In this document: piece after piece, positions 9,226 through 19,397 of the stretch
Layout: every line of letters begins with the position of its first letter
How positions within the stretch are numbered: the stretch's first letter is position 1
Source: Sulfitobacter geojensis
GTDB taxonomy: Bacteria > Pseudomonadota > Alphaproteobacteria > Rhodobacterales > Rhodobacteraceae
Reading direction: 5' to 3'
NCBI RefSeq assembly: GCF_000622325.1
Contig: NZ_JASE01000005.1
Coordinates: forward strand, 2,666,001-2,730,000
DNA length: 64,000 bases
The notes under the pieces: generated by a model
What the model was told of the DNA's origin: nothing
Seen by the model: the letters and a program-made list of their open reading frames with translations, nothing else
Databases searched by the model: none
Program-made: the position numbers and the translations under genes

Positions 9226-10800
9226 TTAAGATTTCTGGAACATGGCGAGCATACGCCGTGTCACGAGGAAGCCACCGAATATGTTGATCCCACACATAAA
9301 GACCGACAGGGCAGCAAGTAAGATCACAAGGAAGGAGCTGGATCCGATCTGCATCAGCGCTCCCAGAATGATGATCGAAGAAATGGCGTTGGTCACAGCC
9401 ATGAGCGGTGTGTGCAGGCTGTGCGCCACGCCCCAGATGACCTGAAAGCCGACGAACACCGCCAGAACGAACACGATAAAGTGCTGCATGAAGCTGGCCG
9501 GTGCAACAAGACCCACGGCCAACAGCAGGGCACCGCCCACAGCCAGCAGCGTGACCTGATTTTTGGTCTGCTGCTTGAAAGCTGCGATCTCGTTGGCCGC
9601 TTTCTCTTCGCGCGTCAGCTCCTTGGGCGCGGGCTTTTTCGCCTGTGCTGCAATTGCTGCCACCTTTGGTGGGGGGGGTGGGAAAGTGACCTCTTTGCCA
9701 TGCGCAATTGTCGCACCACGGATGACGTCATCTTCCATGTTGTGGTTGATCACACCGTCTTTTTCCGGCGTGAGGTCGGTCATCAGATGGCGGATGTTGG
9801 TCGCATAAAGCGTCGAGGCTTGCGTCGCCATCCGGCTGGGGAAATCCGTGTAGCCGATGATGGTGACGCCATTCTCGGTCACGATCTTTTCGTCCATGAC
9901 GGTCTGTTTACAGTTGCCGCCCTTTTCTGCCGCCAGATCGACGATCACCGACCCCGGCTTCATCGCCGCAACCATGTCGGCGGTCCAGATTTCAGGCGCT
10001 TCGCGGTTGGGGATCAAGGCCGTCGTAATGACGATGTCCACCTCGGGGGCCATCTCGCGGAACTTGGCCAGCTGCGCTTCGCGGAATTCCGGCGACGACA
10101 CAGAAGCGTAACCGCCAGTCGCCGCACCGTCCTGCTGTTCTTCCTCGAAATCGAGGTAAACAAACTCGGCGCCCATTGATTCAACCTGCTCCGCCACTTC
10201 GGGGCGCACGTCAAACGCATAGGTAATCGCGCCAAGCGAGGTCGACGTGCCGATGGCGGCCAATCCGGCCACACCGGCACCGACAATCAGAACCTTCGCC
10301 GGGGGCACCTTGCCCGCCGCCGTGATCTGACCGGTAAAGAAACGACCAAAGTTGTTACCTGCCTCGATCACCGCACGATAACCGGCGATGTTTGCCATCG
10401 AGGACAGCGCGTCCATCTTTTGCGCCCGTGAAATACGCGGGATCATTTCCATCGCAACCACGGTAGCACCCTTATCGGCCGCCTTTTTCATGTTTGCTTC
10501 ATCGGCCACGGGGCTGAAGAACGAGATCAGCGTCTGGCCATCGCGCAGACGTTTCATTTCGGCAGTATCGGGTGCGCGCACCTTGGCGACCACATCGGCG
10601 GCCTTCCACAAAGCGGCGGCGGTTTTTACCACCTCAACGCCTGCGGCCGTATAATCCGCATCGGCAAAACCGGCCGCGGCGCCCGCGCCTGTCTCGACCA
10701 GACATTCATGTCCCAGTTTCTGCAGCTGTAGCGCAGAATCCGGCGTCATCGCGACGCGGTTCTCTCCCTGAAAAATTTCCTTCGGCGTTCCGATCTTCAC
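9226..10800 (-). CDS. pntA: NAD(P) transhydrogenase subunit alpha (fused alpha1-alpha2)
   Basis: NAD(H)-binding subunit of the transhydrogenase. 524 aa, so the domain I and membrane alpha2 parts are joined as in E. coli, unlike the split PntAA/PntAB of some alphaproteobacteria. The N-terminus MKIGTPKEIFQGENRVAMTP is the alanine-dehydrogenase/PNT fold; the Rossmann GAGVAGLAAIG lies at 174-184, and RQD-loop-like residues near 130. A proline- and lysine-rich linker (about 380-415) leads to three or four hydrophobic helices ending in TRRMLAMFQKS. First gene of the pntAB operon; its upstream region is shared with the plus-strand RAYT-like gene. Confidence 0.96.
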   Translation of the reverse strand: MKIGTPKEIFQGENRVAMTPDSALQLQKLGHECLVETGAGAAAGFADADYTAAGVEVVKTAAALWKAADVVAKVRAPDTAEMKRLRDGQTLISFFSPVADEANMKKAADKGATVVAMEMIPRISRAQKMDALSSMANIAGYRAVIEAGNNFGRFFTGQITAAGKVPPAKVLIVGAGVAGLAAIGTSTSLGAITYAFDVRPEVAEQVESMGAEFVYLDFEEEQQDGAATGGYASVSSPEFREAQLAKFREMAPEVDIVITTALIPNREAPEIWTADMVAAMKPGSVIVDLAAEKGGNCKQTVMDEKIVTENGVTIIGYTDFPSRMATQASTLYATNIRHLMTDLTPEKDGVINHNMEDDVIRGATIAHGKEVTFPPPPPKVAAIAAQAKKPAPKELTREEKAANEIAAFKQQTKNQVTLLAVGGALLLAVGLVAPASFMQHFIVFVLAVFVGFQVIWGVAHSLHTPLMAVTNAISSIIILGALMQIGSSSFLVILLAALSVFMCGINIFGGFLVTRRMLAMFQKS

Positions 10801-11223
10801 TCAGTCTTCCCCCATGTTTGGTCGCGGCTGGCAATCGCACCCTTTGGCGCACCCTCCGGGCCACATTTTTGCACCCGCAGCAAATAGCGCGATGAGGCCG
10901 CGCCTACAAGCGTGGCAAGGCCAAAAGGTATTTAACGCTGCGAAGTTTTGCCGCGGGCGTGGCGAATTATGCGTGCTAACGGCAAATCCGTGGCGCAATT
11001 TTATTTCTGTGGTTGCGCAAATGACGCAATAAAGCATCCCCAAAAAGGAACGCAGCGCAGGGAATCACCGCCGTGAAATACCGCGCCACGCGAAAGCAGA
11101 CGCCAGCCTAAAGAACCGCCCCACCGCATAAGATGAAAGATGGGCCCGGTTAAGGGCCGCAAGCAGCCGACAGTTCTACAATGTCTGCCCCCCCGCCGCC
11201 GAGGTATTTACGCAAAATTAACC
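10801..11223. promoter_or_regulatory. Divergent gap between pntA and the RAYT-like gene
   Basis: 423 bp without a supported gene. The pntA promoter must lie here. A TTGCG-CAAATGA-CGCAA inverted repeat (11013-11029) sits about 215 bp before the pntA start and might be a regulator site, though 5-bp arms are weak evidence. No clear REP palindromes are visible upstream of the RAYT-like gene. Confidence 0.4.
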
Positions 11224-11829
11224 ATGCCAAGCCTAGCCTTCTGCATGTCCTCTCATGTCCGCCAAGGCACCACCGGTGCCACCTATTTCTTCACGCTGCG
11301 ACTTGCCGACCGGCAGGACGATCTGCTGTTGCGCAAGATCGATTTGTTGCGTTGCGCGATGCGCGAAACGCTGCAGCGCTACCCGTTTCACATCGACGCC
11401 ATCGCAGTACTGCCCGCAACATTGCATATGTTGTGGACGCTGCCGGCGCAGGATGACGCTTATGCCAGCCGCATCGCCCTGCTGAAATCGCGGTTTTCGC
11501 GCGCCTGTCCGATGCCTGCGCACCGCAGCCTTGCCCAGATCAAGCGGGGCGAAAAGGGCATCTGGCAACGGCGATATTGGGAACATGCGATCCGTGACGC
11601 GGGCGATTTCGCGCGCCATCGGGATTTAATCCACCTTAGTCCCGTTCACGCGGGGCTTTGCGCACGCCCGCAGGATTGGGCACATACGTCGCTTCACCGT
11701 GATTTGCGTGACGGGAACAAGCGCTCAAAAGACCACTTTCGTCAGGACACCGCGACCGCCACGGGCCACACCTCTAAAAGTGCAGTCGAGAAACCTGTCG
11801 CACCGCATGTGGTGGACGCAACGCTATAG
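11224..11829 (+). CDS. REP-associated tyrosine transposase (RAYT)-like protein, catalytic residues apparently lost
   Basis: 201 aa if started at 11224; a start at 11245 (MSSHVRQG) matches the usual N-terminus equally well, and neither has a good ribosome site. Family marks are clear: GATYFFTLRLADR (18-30), the central FHIDAIAVLP block (55-64), GIWQRRYWEHAIRD (112-125) and DWAHTSLHRDL (151-161). In active Y1 family members the centre reads H-U-H and a Tyr heads YIxxNPVK. Here the centre is ATLHMLW, with Thr66 in place of the first His, and the later block is DLIHLSPVHAG, with Leu135 at the Tyr position and Ser for Asn. So it is probably inactive or repurposed. The tail beyond about 165 is not family-like. 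No REPs or target-site repeats seen. Confidence 0.8.
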   Translation: MPSLAFCMSSHVRQGTTGATYFFTLRLADRQDDLLLRKIDLLRCAMRETLQRYPFHIDAIAVLPATLHMLWTLPAQDDAYASRIALLKSRFSRACPMPAHRSLAQIKRGEKGIWQRRYWEHAIRDAGDFARHRDLIHLSPVHAGLCARPQDWAHTSLHRDLRDGNKRSKDHFRQDTATATGHTSKSAVEKPVAPHVVDATL

Positions 11830-11863
11830 CCGTGGCCGCAAATGCAGGGTGGCCGATGCGCGT

Positions 11864-12640
11864 TTACACGGCCTTGAGTGTCGGCACATCGCCCCGTGCA
11901 GCCCAGTCGCGCACCGCATCGCCAAAGCCGGAAAACAGCGCATGTGACACAGGATCCGCATCCGCGTTCCACTCCGGATGCCATTGCACCGCCAAAGTGA
12001 AACCTGTCGCACCTTGCACATAGATCGCCTCGGGCGTGCCATCGTCGGCGTAGCCGTCAATCACAATCCGCGCGCCCGCGTCCTTGATCCCCTGCCCGTG
12101 CAGCGTGTTGGTCCGCACCTTCACACTGCCCATCAGCCCGTGAAACACACCGCCTTCGGTAAAGGTTACATCGTGGCGCAGTTCGAATTTTTCCTCGATC
12201 GTGCCGTCCGGCGGCATCCGGTGGTTCATCCGTCCGGGCAATTCACGAATTTCAGGATACAGCGAACCGCCCATCGCCACGTTCACCTCCTGAAAGCCGC
12301 GGCAGACACCGAAAAACGGCTGTCCGCGGTCCACACACGCGCGGATCAGCGGCAGGGCAATCGCATCGCGGGCCCGATCAAAATCACCATGCGCCAGCGT
12401 CTCCGCCTCGCCGTATTCTTCGGGATGTACATTGGGACGCCCGCCGGTGAACAGGAACCCGTCACAAGTGGCCAAAAGTTCCTCGACGCTCACGTGGCGC
12501 GGGTCCGACGGGATGATCAACGGCATACAACCGGAGACTTCCGCAATCGCATCCGAATTCATCTGCCCGCCTGCGTGCACCGGATACTGGTCATTCAAAA
12601 GATAGGAATTGCCGATAATACCAACAACGGGTCGGGCCAT
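11864..12640 (-). CDS. Class I glutamine amidotransferase-like hydrolase, peptidase C26 family (gamma-glutamyl-GABA hydrolase type)
   Basis: Cytoplasmic amidase of the PuuD-like branch, predicted to cleave gamma-glutamyl amides. 258 aa, normal length. The nucleophile elbow FFGVCRGFQEVNVAMGG carries the catalytic Cys near residue 107, and QWHPEWN near 220 supplies the His-Glu pair. The N-terminus RPVVGIIGNSYLLNDQYPVH is family-like. It lies on the same strand behind the glcG-like and glcB genes but 129 bp away, so co-transcription is possible, not shown. No other polyamine-degradation genes are nearby, so the physiological substrate remains open. Confidence 0.85.
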   Translation of the reverse strand: MARPVVGIIGNSYLLNDQYPVHAGGQMNSDAIAEVSGCMPLIIPSDPRHVSVEELLATCDGFLFTGGRPNVHPEEYGEAETLAHGDFDRARDAIALPLIRACVDRGQPFFGVCRGFQEVNVAMGGSLYPEIRELPGRMNHRMPPDGTIEEKFELRHDVTFTEGGVFHGLMGSVKVRTNTLHGQGIKDAGARIVIDGYADDGTPEAIYVQGATGFTLAVQWHPEWNADADPVSHALFSGFGDAVRDWAARGDVPTLKAV

Positions 12641-12769
12641 AAGTCACCAAATTTTGCCTACGTTTGCCCCTATATAGGACAGCGCGGGCAATCTCTCAAG
12701 CGAACTCGGGCGGCCGCTGCGTCACCACCGCCCACACGGGACGGCAGTGCGCAATTATCCGGCAATGGA

Positions 12770-13195
12770 TCAGATTTCGCCAATCAAACCGGCGGCGTCG
12801 ATCCCCGCCATCGCCGCAACAGCGTCGTTGTCAGAAGTGTCGCCGGTCACGCCAACCGCGCCAATCACCGCGCCCTTTTTGTCGCGCAACAGCACGCCGC
12901 CCGGCACGGGGATGACCTGTCCCCCGTACACGCCGTTCACCGCTGCCATGAAATAGGCCTGATCCTCGGCCCGTTTCATCTGCGCCGTGCCCGCCATGCC
13001 CAGCATCACCGCGCCGTACGCTTTGCCATGGGCAATCGCAAACCGGCCCGGTGCCGCGCCGGTTTCGCGTTCGAACGCCTGCACATGGCCGCCCGCGTCC
13101 AGCACCACAACAGACAGGGGTTTCAGCCCCATATCGCGGCCCTTTTCCAATGATTTGCGAATGATCGTACGCGCTTTGCGCAATGAAATTGCCAA
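12770..13195 (-). CDS. GlcG/HbpS (DUF336) family protein
   Basis: 141 aa with the complete DUF336 fold: a helical start, PLSVVVLDAGGHVQAFERETGA (26-47), HGKAYGAVMLGM, and the closing PVPGGVLLRDKKGAVIGAVGVTGDTSDND. The start is TTG at 13195, with GAGG 8 bases upstream and no in-frame ATG in the first 20 codons. The gene lies 70 bp behind malate synthase G, the glcB-glcG association known from glycolate loci. Members bind haem or corrinoids in some species; its role in glyoxylate use is not established. Confidence 0.85.
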   Translation of the reverse strand: MAISLRKARTIIRKSLEKGRDMGLKPLSVVVLDAGGHVQAFERETGAAPGRFAIAHGKAYGAVMLGMAGTAQMKRAEDQAYFMAAVNGVYGGQVIPVPGGVLLRDKKGAVIGAVGVTGDTSDNDAVAAMAGIDAAGLIGEI

Positions 13196-13265
13196 CTTCG
13201 TTACCTCTTTAGCTTTCGATATTTTGGGTGTTGGTCCGTGCCAAAGCGCACCGGTATTCGCCGGT

Positions 13266-15416
13266 TCAACCCGCCGCCTTCAACTCCAGCCGGCGCGCAT
13301 GCAACACAGGTTCGGTGTAGCCCGAGGGCTGCACACGTCCCTTGAACACCAGATCGCAGGCCGCCTGAAACGCGATGCCGTCAAAGGACGGTGCCATCGG
13401 TGTATACAGCGGATCGCCGGCGTTCTGGCGGTCAACCACCTGCGCCATTTTGTGCAACGCAGCCGTCACCTGATCGGCATTTACGACGCCGTGATGCAGC
13501 CAGTTGGCCAGCCCTTGCGCCGAGATCCGGCAGGTGGCGCGGTCTTCCATCAGGCCCACATCGTTGATGTCGGGCACCTTGGAACAGCCCACCCCCTGAT
13601 CCACCCAGCGCACGACATAGCCAAGGATGCCTTGCGCGTTGTTTTCGATCTCGCGGGTGATTTCATCCTCGGACAGGTTGCGGCCCGACAGGACCGGAAT
13701 CGTCAACAGATCCTCCAGCGTGCCCCGCGGCCCGCCTGCTTTCAGCGCGTCCTGACGCGCCAGCACATCGACTTTATGATAGTGCATCGCATGCAGGGTC
13801 GCCGCCGTGGGCGATGGCACCCAGGCACAATTCGCGCCCGACTGCGGATGACCGATTTTGGCAACCATCATATCCGCCATGCGGTCGGGCATGGCCCACA
13901 TGCCCTTGCCGATCTGTGCCCGCCCTTGCAAGCCACAGGCCAGCCCGATGTCCACGTTACGATCCTCGTAAGATGCAATCCATGCCGCATTCTTCATGTC
14001 GCCTTTGGGCACCATTGGCCCCGCTTCCATCGAGGTGTGGATTTCATCGCCCGTGCGGTCCAGAAACCCTGTGTTGATGAAGGCGACCCGCGACTTCGCA
14101 GCGCGGATACATTCCTTGAGGTTCACCGACGTGCGGCGCTCCTCGTCCATGATGCCCATTTTGACCGTATTCGCCGACAAGCCCAGCGCAGTTTCCACCC
14201 GTGTGAAAATCTCATCGGCAAAGGCGACCTCTTCGGGGCCGTGCATCTTGGGTTTCACAACATAGACCGAACCGGCAATTGAATTGCCACCATCCCGCGC
14301 GAGATCATGCATGGCAATCAGCGCCGTGATCATCGCATCCATCAACCCCTCGCCCACTTCCGCACCGTCTCGGTCCAGCACCGCAGGATTGGTCATCAAA
14401 TGTCCGACATTGCGGATCAACATCAACGCACGGCCCTTCAACGTCAGCTTGCTGCCATCCGCTGCCGTATACTCACGGTCAGGGTTCATCACCCGCGTCA
14501 GGCTTTGACCGCCTTTTTCAAAAGTCTCCGACAGGTCCCCCTTCATCAGGCCCAGCCAGTTGGTATAGGCGACAACCTTGTCCTCGGCGTCCACCGCCGC
14601 GACGCTGTCTTCGCAATCCATAATCGTCGAAAGGGCGGATTCAAGTACGACATCGGAAACATGCGCCGGATCATCCTTGCCAATCGCGTGGCTGGCGTCG
14701 ATCTGCACAATGATGTGCAATCCGTTCTTTTTGAACACGATGGCAGTCGGCGCGTCTGCCGCCCCGTCATATCCCGCAAGCTGTGCACTATCGGCCAGCG
14801 TCACGGTACCATCGCCCGCGACCCCGTGCACCGCGCCATCCATTACGCGGTAGCCGGTCAGATCGGCATGGCTGCCTGATGCCAACGGCACAGCCTCGTC
14901 CAGAAACGCCTTGGCCGCCGCGACCACACGTGCGCCCCGCGCAGTATCGTATCCACCGCCCGCAGGCAGATCGCCCAGCGCATCTGTGCCGTAATATGCA
15001 TCATAAAGACTGCCCCAACGGGCGTTCGCCGCGTTCAACGCAAAACGGGCATTGGTGATTGGCACCACCAGTTGCGGCCCCGGTACAGCGGCAATTTCAG
15101 GATCGACGCCTGTTGTTTCAATCGCAAAATCAGGGCCTTCGGGCACCAGATAACCGATGTCGCGCAGGAAAGCGGTATAGGTTTCTGCATCATGGGGCTG
15201 GCCGGCGCGCGCCTTGTGCCAATCGTCAATCTGACCTTGGATTTGCGTACGTTTCTCTAACAAAGCGCGGTTCTTTGGCCCCAAATCATGCACCAGCGCT
15301 GAAAAACCGGACCAAAAAGCATCCGCCGACACACCCGTGTCCGGCAATGCCTGATTTTCCACAAACGACACCAATGCCGCGTCTACTTGCAATCCCTGCT
15401 TTTCAATCCGTTGCAT
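13266..15416 (-). CDS. glcB: Malate synthase G
   Basis: Condenses glyoxylate with acetyl-CoA to malate; cytoplasmic. 716 aa, within the 715-730 range of isoform G. Visible landmarks are the N-terminal [20 protein letters not shown] segment, the central [17 protein letters not shown] (start of the active-site region), [24 protein letters not shown] and the C-terminal [20 protein letters not shown] block holding the catalytic Asp/Cys neighbourhood. The start is set by AGGAGG 7-8 bases upstream. A GTTTCC/GGAAAC hairpin (15437-15452) lies just before it. Isocitrate lyase is not in the window, so glyoxylate may come from glycolate or purine breakdown. Confidence 0.97.
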   Translation of the reverse strand: MQRIEKQGLQVDAALVSFVENQALPDTGVSADAFWSGFSALVHDLGPKNRALLEKRTQIQGQIDDWHKARAGQPHDAETYTAFLRDIGYLVPEGPDFAIETTGVDPEIAAVPGPQLVVPITNARFALNAANARWGSLYDAYYGTDALGDLPAGGGYDTARGARVVAAAKAFLDEAVPLASGSHADLTGYRVMDGAVHGVAGDGTVTLADSAQLAGYDGAADAPTAIVFKKNGLHIIVQIDASHAIGKDDPAHVSDVVLESALSTIMDCEDSVAAVDAEDKVVAYTNWLGLMKGDLSETFEKGGQSLTRVMNPDREYTAADGSKLTLKGRALMLIRNVGHLMTNPAVLDRDGAEVGEGLMDAMITALIAMHDLARDGGNSIAGSVYVVKPKMHGPEEVAFADEIFTRVETALGLSANTVKMGIMDEERRTSVNLKECIRAAKSRVAFINTGFLDRTGDEIHTSMEAGPMVPKGDMKNAAWIASYEDRNVDIGLACGLQGRAQIGKGMWAMPDRMADMMVAKIGHPQSGANCAWVPSPTAATLHAMHYHKVDVLARQDALKAGGPRGTLEDLLTIPVLSGRNLSEDEITREIENNAQGILGYVVRWVDQGVGCSKVPDINDVGLMEDRATCRISAQGLANWLHHGVVNADQVTAALHKMAQVVDRQNAGDPLYTPMAPSFDGIAFQAACDLVFKGRVQPSGYTEPVLHARRLELKAAG

Positions 15417-15509
15417 CGCCGTTCCTCCTGCCGCGTGTTTCCTTTCGGAAACTCATAAGGCCTAAGGGAACCTCGCACAAGGCGGTGCGGTAAAATAATC
15501 TTACCAAAG

Positions 15510-15665
15510 CTAAGATGGCGATTTCGGGCGAGACTTTTTACATCTCTGCGAGCAGTATTTAACCGCATCCCAAACCCCTGCCCATTTGCGCCGCCACGTA
15601 AACGGCCGCCCGCAAGTCAGGCAGGTTTTCTGCGGTAAATCGACTTTCTTCTGCATCTTTGGCAT
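15510..15665 (-). CDS. DUF2256 small zinc-finger-like protein
   Basis: 51 aa from MPKMQKKVDL. The pattern CLTCGRPF...WDAVKYCSQRC is the DUF2256 signature, two CxxC/CxxxC pairs that should bind zinc. AGGG precedes the chosen ATG by about 6 bases; a longer frame to 15692 lacks support. It stands alone upstream of glcB on the same strand. Function unknown; the family is often found near photolyase/cryptochrome genes, none of which is here. Confidence 0.75.
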   Translation of the reverse strand: MPKMQKKVDLPQKTCLTCGRPFTWRRKWAGVWDAVKYCSQRCKKSRPKSPS

Positions 15666-15773
15666 ATCGCCCTGCACCGTCCCTGCAGCCACACCAAAGG
15701 CCGCATAGGTTCCCCCATGCAGCCCGAATACGTCATCTCGCTGTTTCAGCGCTTCGCCTGCGCGACACCTGCC

Positions 15774-15989
15774 TTAGTCAGATGCCGTGCCGGTGACCGC
15801 AGTCTCTGCTGCAGCGCCGTTTTCAGGGTTCAGGCCAAGATCGCCGTCGGGATCGTCAGAATTGGCCATCGTGAAACCGATCACAAGGACCAGCATCAAC
15901 GCACCAAATCCGATTGCACCTTTTACACCGAACAATGACGCCTTGTGGTTCTCTTCCTGCTTTTCGATATTTGTGTCGGGGGCTGACAT
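15774..15989 (-). CDS. Small single-pass membrane protein
   Basis: 71 aa from MSAPDTNIEKQ, with AAAGGAG 7 bases upstream deciding the start over ATGs at 15995 and 16007. A charged N-terminus, one hydrophobic helix (about 24-42) and an acidic Ala/Gly-rich tail (DDPDGDLGLNPENG) make it an inner-membrane protein with a probable periplasmic tail. No family recognised. It diverges from aminopeptidase N, their starts being about 100 bp apart. Confidence 0.65.
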   Translation of the reverse strand: MSAPDTNIEKQEENHKASLFGVKGAIGFGALMLVLVIGFTMANSDDPDGDLGLNPENGAAAETAVTGTASD

Positions 15990-16092
15990 AGTCATCTCCT
16001 TTTGCATTGCTTCAATTGACCCGTTGAGGGTCGGCTGTTGAATGACTAACTTGCGCGTGAACCAATCGTTCCCAAGTTTATTGAGGTCCCCC

Positions 16093-18654
16093 ATGCGCGA
16101 CGCTGCCCCCAAGACCATTTTCCTGTCCGATTACACGCCCTATCCGTGGACCGTCGACAGCGTCGATTTGCACTTTACCCTCGACCCGCATACGACCCGC
16201 GTGCGCAGCGTGATCCGTTTCGCGCCAAATCCGGCTTTTACCGGCGAGACCCAGAAAACCATGTTCCTGCACGGCGAACAGATCAAACTGATCTCGGCGC
16301 AGATTGACGGCACGGCGGTAGTACCTGACTTGACGAGCGAAGGGTTGACCTGTGCGGTGCCGGGCGGACCGTTCACTTGGGAATCCGAGGTCGAAATCGA
16401 CCCCGCGAACAACACCGCCCTTGAGGGGCTATATATGTCAAACGGCATGTATTGCACTCAATGTGAGGCCGAAGGGTTTCGCAAGATCACATTCTACCCT
16501 GACCGTCCTGATGTCATGAGCGTCTTTACCGTAACGGTTGAGGGCCCGCATCCTGTGTTGCTTTCAAATGGCAATCCGGTCGTCACTGAAAACCATCTCG
16601 CCAAATGGCATGATCCATGGCCCAAACCTGCGTATCTTTTCGCATTGGTCGCGGGTGATCTGGTTGCCCATTCCGACAGCTTCACCACCATGTCTGGCCG
16701 CCACGTCGATCTGAACCTTTATGTGCGTCCCGGTGACGAAGGCAAATGCGCCTTTGGCATGCAGGCGCTCAAGGCTTCGATGAAATGGGACGAAGACGTC
16801 TATGGCCGTGAATACGATCTGGATCTGTTCAACATCGTCGCCGTAGACGATTTCAACATGGGCGCAATGGAAAACAAGGGCCTGAATATTTTCAACTCCT
16901 CTGCCGTTCTTGCATCGCCGGAAACATCCACCGATCTGAACTTTGAACGGATCGAAGCAATCATCGCGCACGAGTATTTCCACAACTGGACCGGCAACCG
17001 CATCACCTGCCGCGACTGGTTCCAGCTGTGCCTCAAGGAAGGGCTGACCGTTTACCGCGACAGCCAGTTCACCTCCGATATGCGCTCGGCCCCCGTCAAA
17101 CGTATCTCTGATGTCATCGACCTGCGCGGTCGCCAGTTTGCCGAGGACCAAGGCCCGCTGGCCCACCCTGTCCGGCCCGAGAGCTTTCAGGAAATCAACA
17201 ACTTCTATACTGCAACGGTCTACGAAAAGGGTGCCGAGGTCATCGGGATGCTGAAAACCCTTGTCGGGGACGAAGCCTACTACAAAGCACTCGACCTCTA
17301 TTTCACACGCCATGATGGCGATGCAGCAACCATCGAGGACTGGCTGAAGGTGTTCGAGGACAGCACCGGCCGCGACCTTGCACAGTTCAAGCGCTGGTAC
17401 TCACAGGCGGGCACCCCGCGCCTGTCGGTCGAACATAGCTTCGAGCTGGACACGCTGACCCTGACCTTTACGCAACACACGCCGCCCAGCGCGGCGACAC
17501 CTGATCCGCAGCCGCAGGTGATCCCGATTGCTGTTGGCCTGATCTATCCTGACGGGACCGAGGCGCTGGAAACCCGCGTGCTGGAAATGACCAAAGCCAC
17601 CCAAAGTTTCCGTTTCACAGGGCTGGAAGATGAACCCGTTCCGTCCATTTTGCGCGGCTTTTCCGCACCTGTGGTGCTGACCCATGACTTAAGCGATGCG
17701 GACCGCGCCCATCTGCTGGCCCATGACACCGATCCCTTCAACCGTTGGGAACAGGGGCGCATGCTGGCGCGCAAATCACTGCTTGCCATGATTACAGAAG
17801 GCGCAGACCCCGAATCTGCCTATCTTGCGGGCATTCACAAGGTCGCCACCGACACCACGCTTGATCCCGCGACCCGTGCGCTGATGCTGGACATGCCGTC
17901 AGAAGCAGAACTTGCCACCGTCCTGCATGAGGCTGGCACCACGCCCGACCCCGCGGCGATCTATTCCGCACGCGAGGCGATGGCCGAAGCGCGCGCCGAC
18001 GCCTTTGCTGACGTCGCCGCCGACATCTATGCGGCCAATACCGTAACCGAAGCCTATCAGCCGAACGCCGATCAGGCAGGGCAGCGCGTGCTTGGCAATG
18101 CCATGCTGGCGATGATCACGCGGCGTGATGACGGTGCACAGGCGGCTGTACAATATGACAGCGCCGACAATATGAACCAACAGCTTGTGGCGCTGGCCCT
18201 GCTCGTAGGTGCGGGCAAAGGCGATGAAAAGCTGCAAGCTTTTGAAAAGCAATGGCAGGATGACCGCCTGGTGATGGACAAGTGGTTCGGTCTTCAGGTC
18301 TCCAAGGCGAAGCCCGAGGACGCCGCCGCCACGGCGCGCCGTCTGACCGAACACCCCGCCTTTACCCACACCAACCCCAACCGTTTCCGCGCAGTCTTCG
18401 GCGCGCTTGTGATGCATCACGCGGGCTTTCACCACGCTTCCGGTGACGCCTACACGCTGCTTGCCGACTGGCTGATCACCCTTGATCCGCTGAACCCGCA
18501 AACCACGGCACGTATGTGCTCTGCCTTCCAGACGTGGAAACGCTATGACAGTGACCGGCAGGCCAAAATGCTGGCCGAGATCACCCGCATCCTCGCCACG
18601 CCGAACCTTAGCCGTGACACCACCGAAATGCTGACCCGCATTAAAGGAGCGTAA
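16093..18654 (+). CDS. pepN: Aminopeptidase N (M1 family)
   Basis: Cytoplasmic zinc aminopeptidase that removes N-terminal residues from peptides. 853 aa from the ATG at 16093 (GAGG 7 bases upstream); the frame extends to 16042 but the family N-terminus KTIFLSDYTPYPWTVDSVDL begins right after this Met. The substrate-anchoring GAMENKGLNIFN and the zinc motif HEYFHNWTGNRITCRDWFQLCLKE (HExxH with the downstream Glu) are intact. The long C-terminal helical domain ends in NLSRDTTEMLTRIKGA. The SDR gene starts 2 bp after its stop, so the two are probably co-transcribed. Confidence 0.96.
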   Translation: MRDAAPKTIFLSDYTPYPWTVDSVDLHFTLDPHTTRVRSVIRFAPNPAFTGETQKTMFLHGEQIKLISAQIDGTAVVPDLTSEGLTCAVPGGPFTWESEVEIDPANNTALEGLYMSNGMYCTQCEAEGFRKITFYPDRPDVMSVFTVTVEGPHPVLLSNGNPVVTENHLAKWHDPWPKPAYLFALVAGDLVAHSDSFTTMSGRHVDLNLYVRPGDEGKCAFGMQALKASMKWDEDVYGREYDLDLFNIVAVDDFNMGAMENKGLNIFNSSAVLASPETSTDLNFERIEAIIAHEYFHNWTGNRITCRDWFQLCLKEGLTVYRDSQFTSDMRSAPVKRISDVIDLRGRQFAEDQGPLAHPVRPESFQEINNFYTATVYEKGAEVIGMLKTLVGDEAYYKALDLYFTRHDGDAATIEDWLKVFEDSTGRDLAQFKRWYSQAGTPRLSVEHSFELDTLTLTFTQHTPPSAATPDPQPQVIPIAVGLIYPDGTEALETRVLEMTKATQSFRFTGLEDEPVPSILRGFSAPVVLTHDLSDADRAHLLAHDTDPFNRWEQGRMLARKSLLAMITEGADPESAYLAGIHKVATDTTLDPATRALMLDMPSEAELATVLHEAGTTPDPAAIYSAREAMAEARADAFADVAADIYAANTVTEAYQPNADQAGQRVLGNAMLAMITRRDDGAQAAVQYDSADNMNQQLVALALLVGAGKGDEKLQAFEKQWQDDRLVMDKWFGLQVSKAKPEDAAATARRLTEHPAFTHTNPNRFRAVFGALVMHHAGFHHASGDAYTLLADWLITLDPLNPQTTARMCSAFQTWKRYDSDRQAKMLAEITRILATPNLSRDTTEMLTRIKGA

Positions 18655-18656
18655 GG

Positions 18657-19397
18657 ATGGCCAGACCCGTTTGCCTGATCACCGGTGCCTCTGCGGGCAT
18701 TGGTGCCGCCTGTGCCGTGCTTGCCGCCCAGCGCGGCTATGACGTGGCGCTCACCTACAACTCCGATCCCGCCGGAGCCAAGGCTGTCGCCGCCGCAGCC
18801 GGTGAAGCCGGTGCGAAAACGCATGTCATTCAATGCGATGTGGCCGACCCCGCCGCGATCGAGGCAATGTATGCAACCGTCGACGCGCAATTCGGCCGCC
18901 TTGATGCGCTGGTCAATAACGCAGGCATTGTCGATCAGGCCGCACGCGTTACCCAAATGTCCCATGCCCGCCTGCGCCAGATGTTCGACGTCAATGTGAT
19001 CGGCGCTGTCGAGGTCGCACAGGGCGCTGTTGTGCGGATGGAAGCGGCAGGGAAAGGGGTTATCGTCAACATCACCTCCGCCGCTGCCCGCCTTGGCTCG
19101 GCCAACCAATATGTTGATTACGCCTCTTCCAAGGCCGCCATGGACATCTTCACCAAAGGACTGTCAGACGAAGTCGCAGCAAAGGGCATCCGCGTGATGG
19201 CCGTGGCACCGGGGCTGATCGACACAGAAATCCACGCCAAGGGCGGCGACCCCGACCGCGCCGCACGGTTGGCGCATATGGTGCCGATGGCGCGCACCGG
19301 ATCAGCCGAAGAAGTCGCCAAAGCGGTGCTGTTCCTGCTGTCGGACGAGGCATCCTACATCACCGGATCAACCCTGAACGTCACTGGCGGACGGTGA
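18657..19397 (+). CDS. SDR family oxidoreductase
   Basis: Classical short-chain dehydrogenase, 246 aa. It has the nucleotide-binding TGASAGIG (9-16), NNAG (87-90), catalytic Ser near 141 and the Tyr-x-x-x-Lys in YASSK (155-159). The N-terminal TYNSDP after the second strand suggests NADP(H) preference as in FabG-like enzymes, but the substrate cannot be called. The C-terminal GSTLNVTGGR is typical of the glucose-dehydrogenase/ketoreductase group. Coupled to pepN upstream (2-bp gap, AAGGAG inside the pepN end) and overlapped by the next gene. Confidence 0.9.
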   Translation: MARPVCLITGASAGIGAACAVLAAQRGYDVALTYNSDPAGAKAVAAAAGEAGAKTHVIQCDVADPAAIEAMYATVDAQFGRLDALVNNAGIVDQAARVTQMSHARLRQMFDVNVIGAVEVAQGAVVRMEAAGKGVIVNITSAAARLGSANQYVDYASSKAAMDIFTKGLSDEVAAKGIRVMAVAPGLIDTEIHAKGGDPDRAARLAHMVPMARTGSAEEVAKAVLFLLSDEASYITGSTLNVTGGR

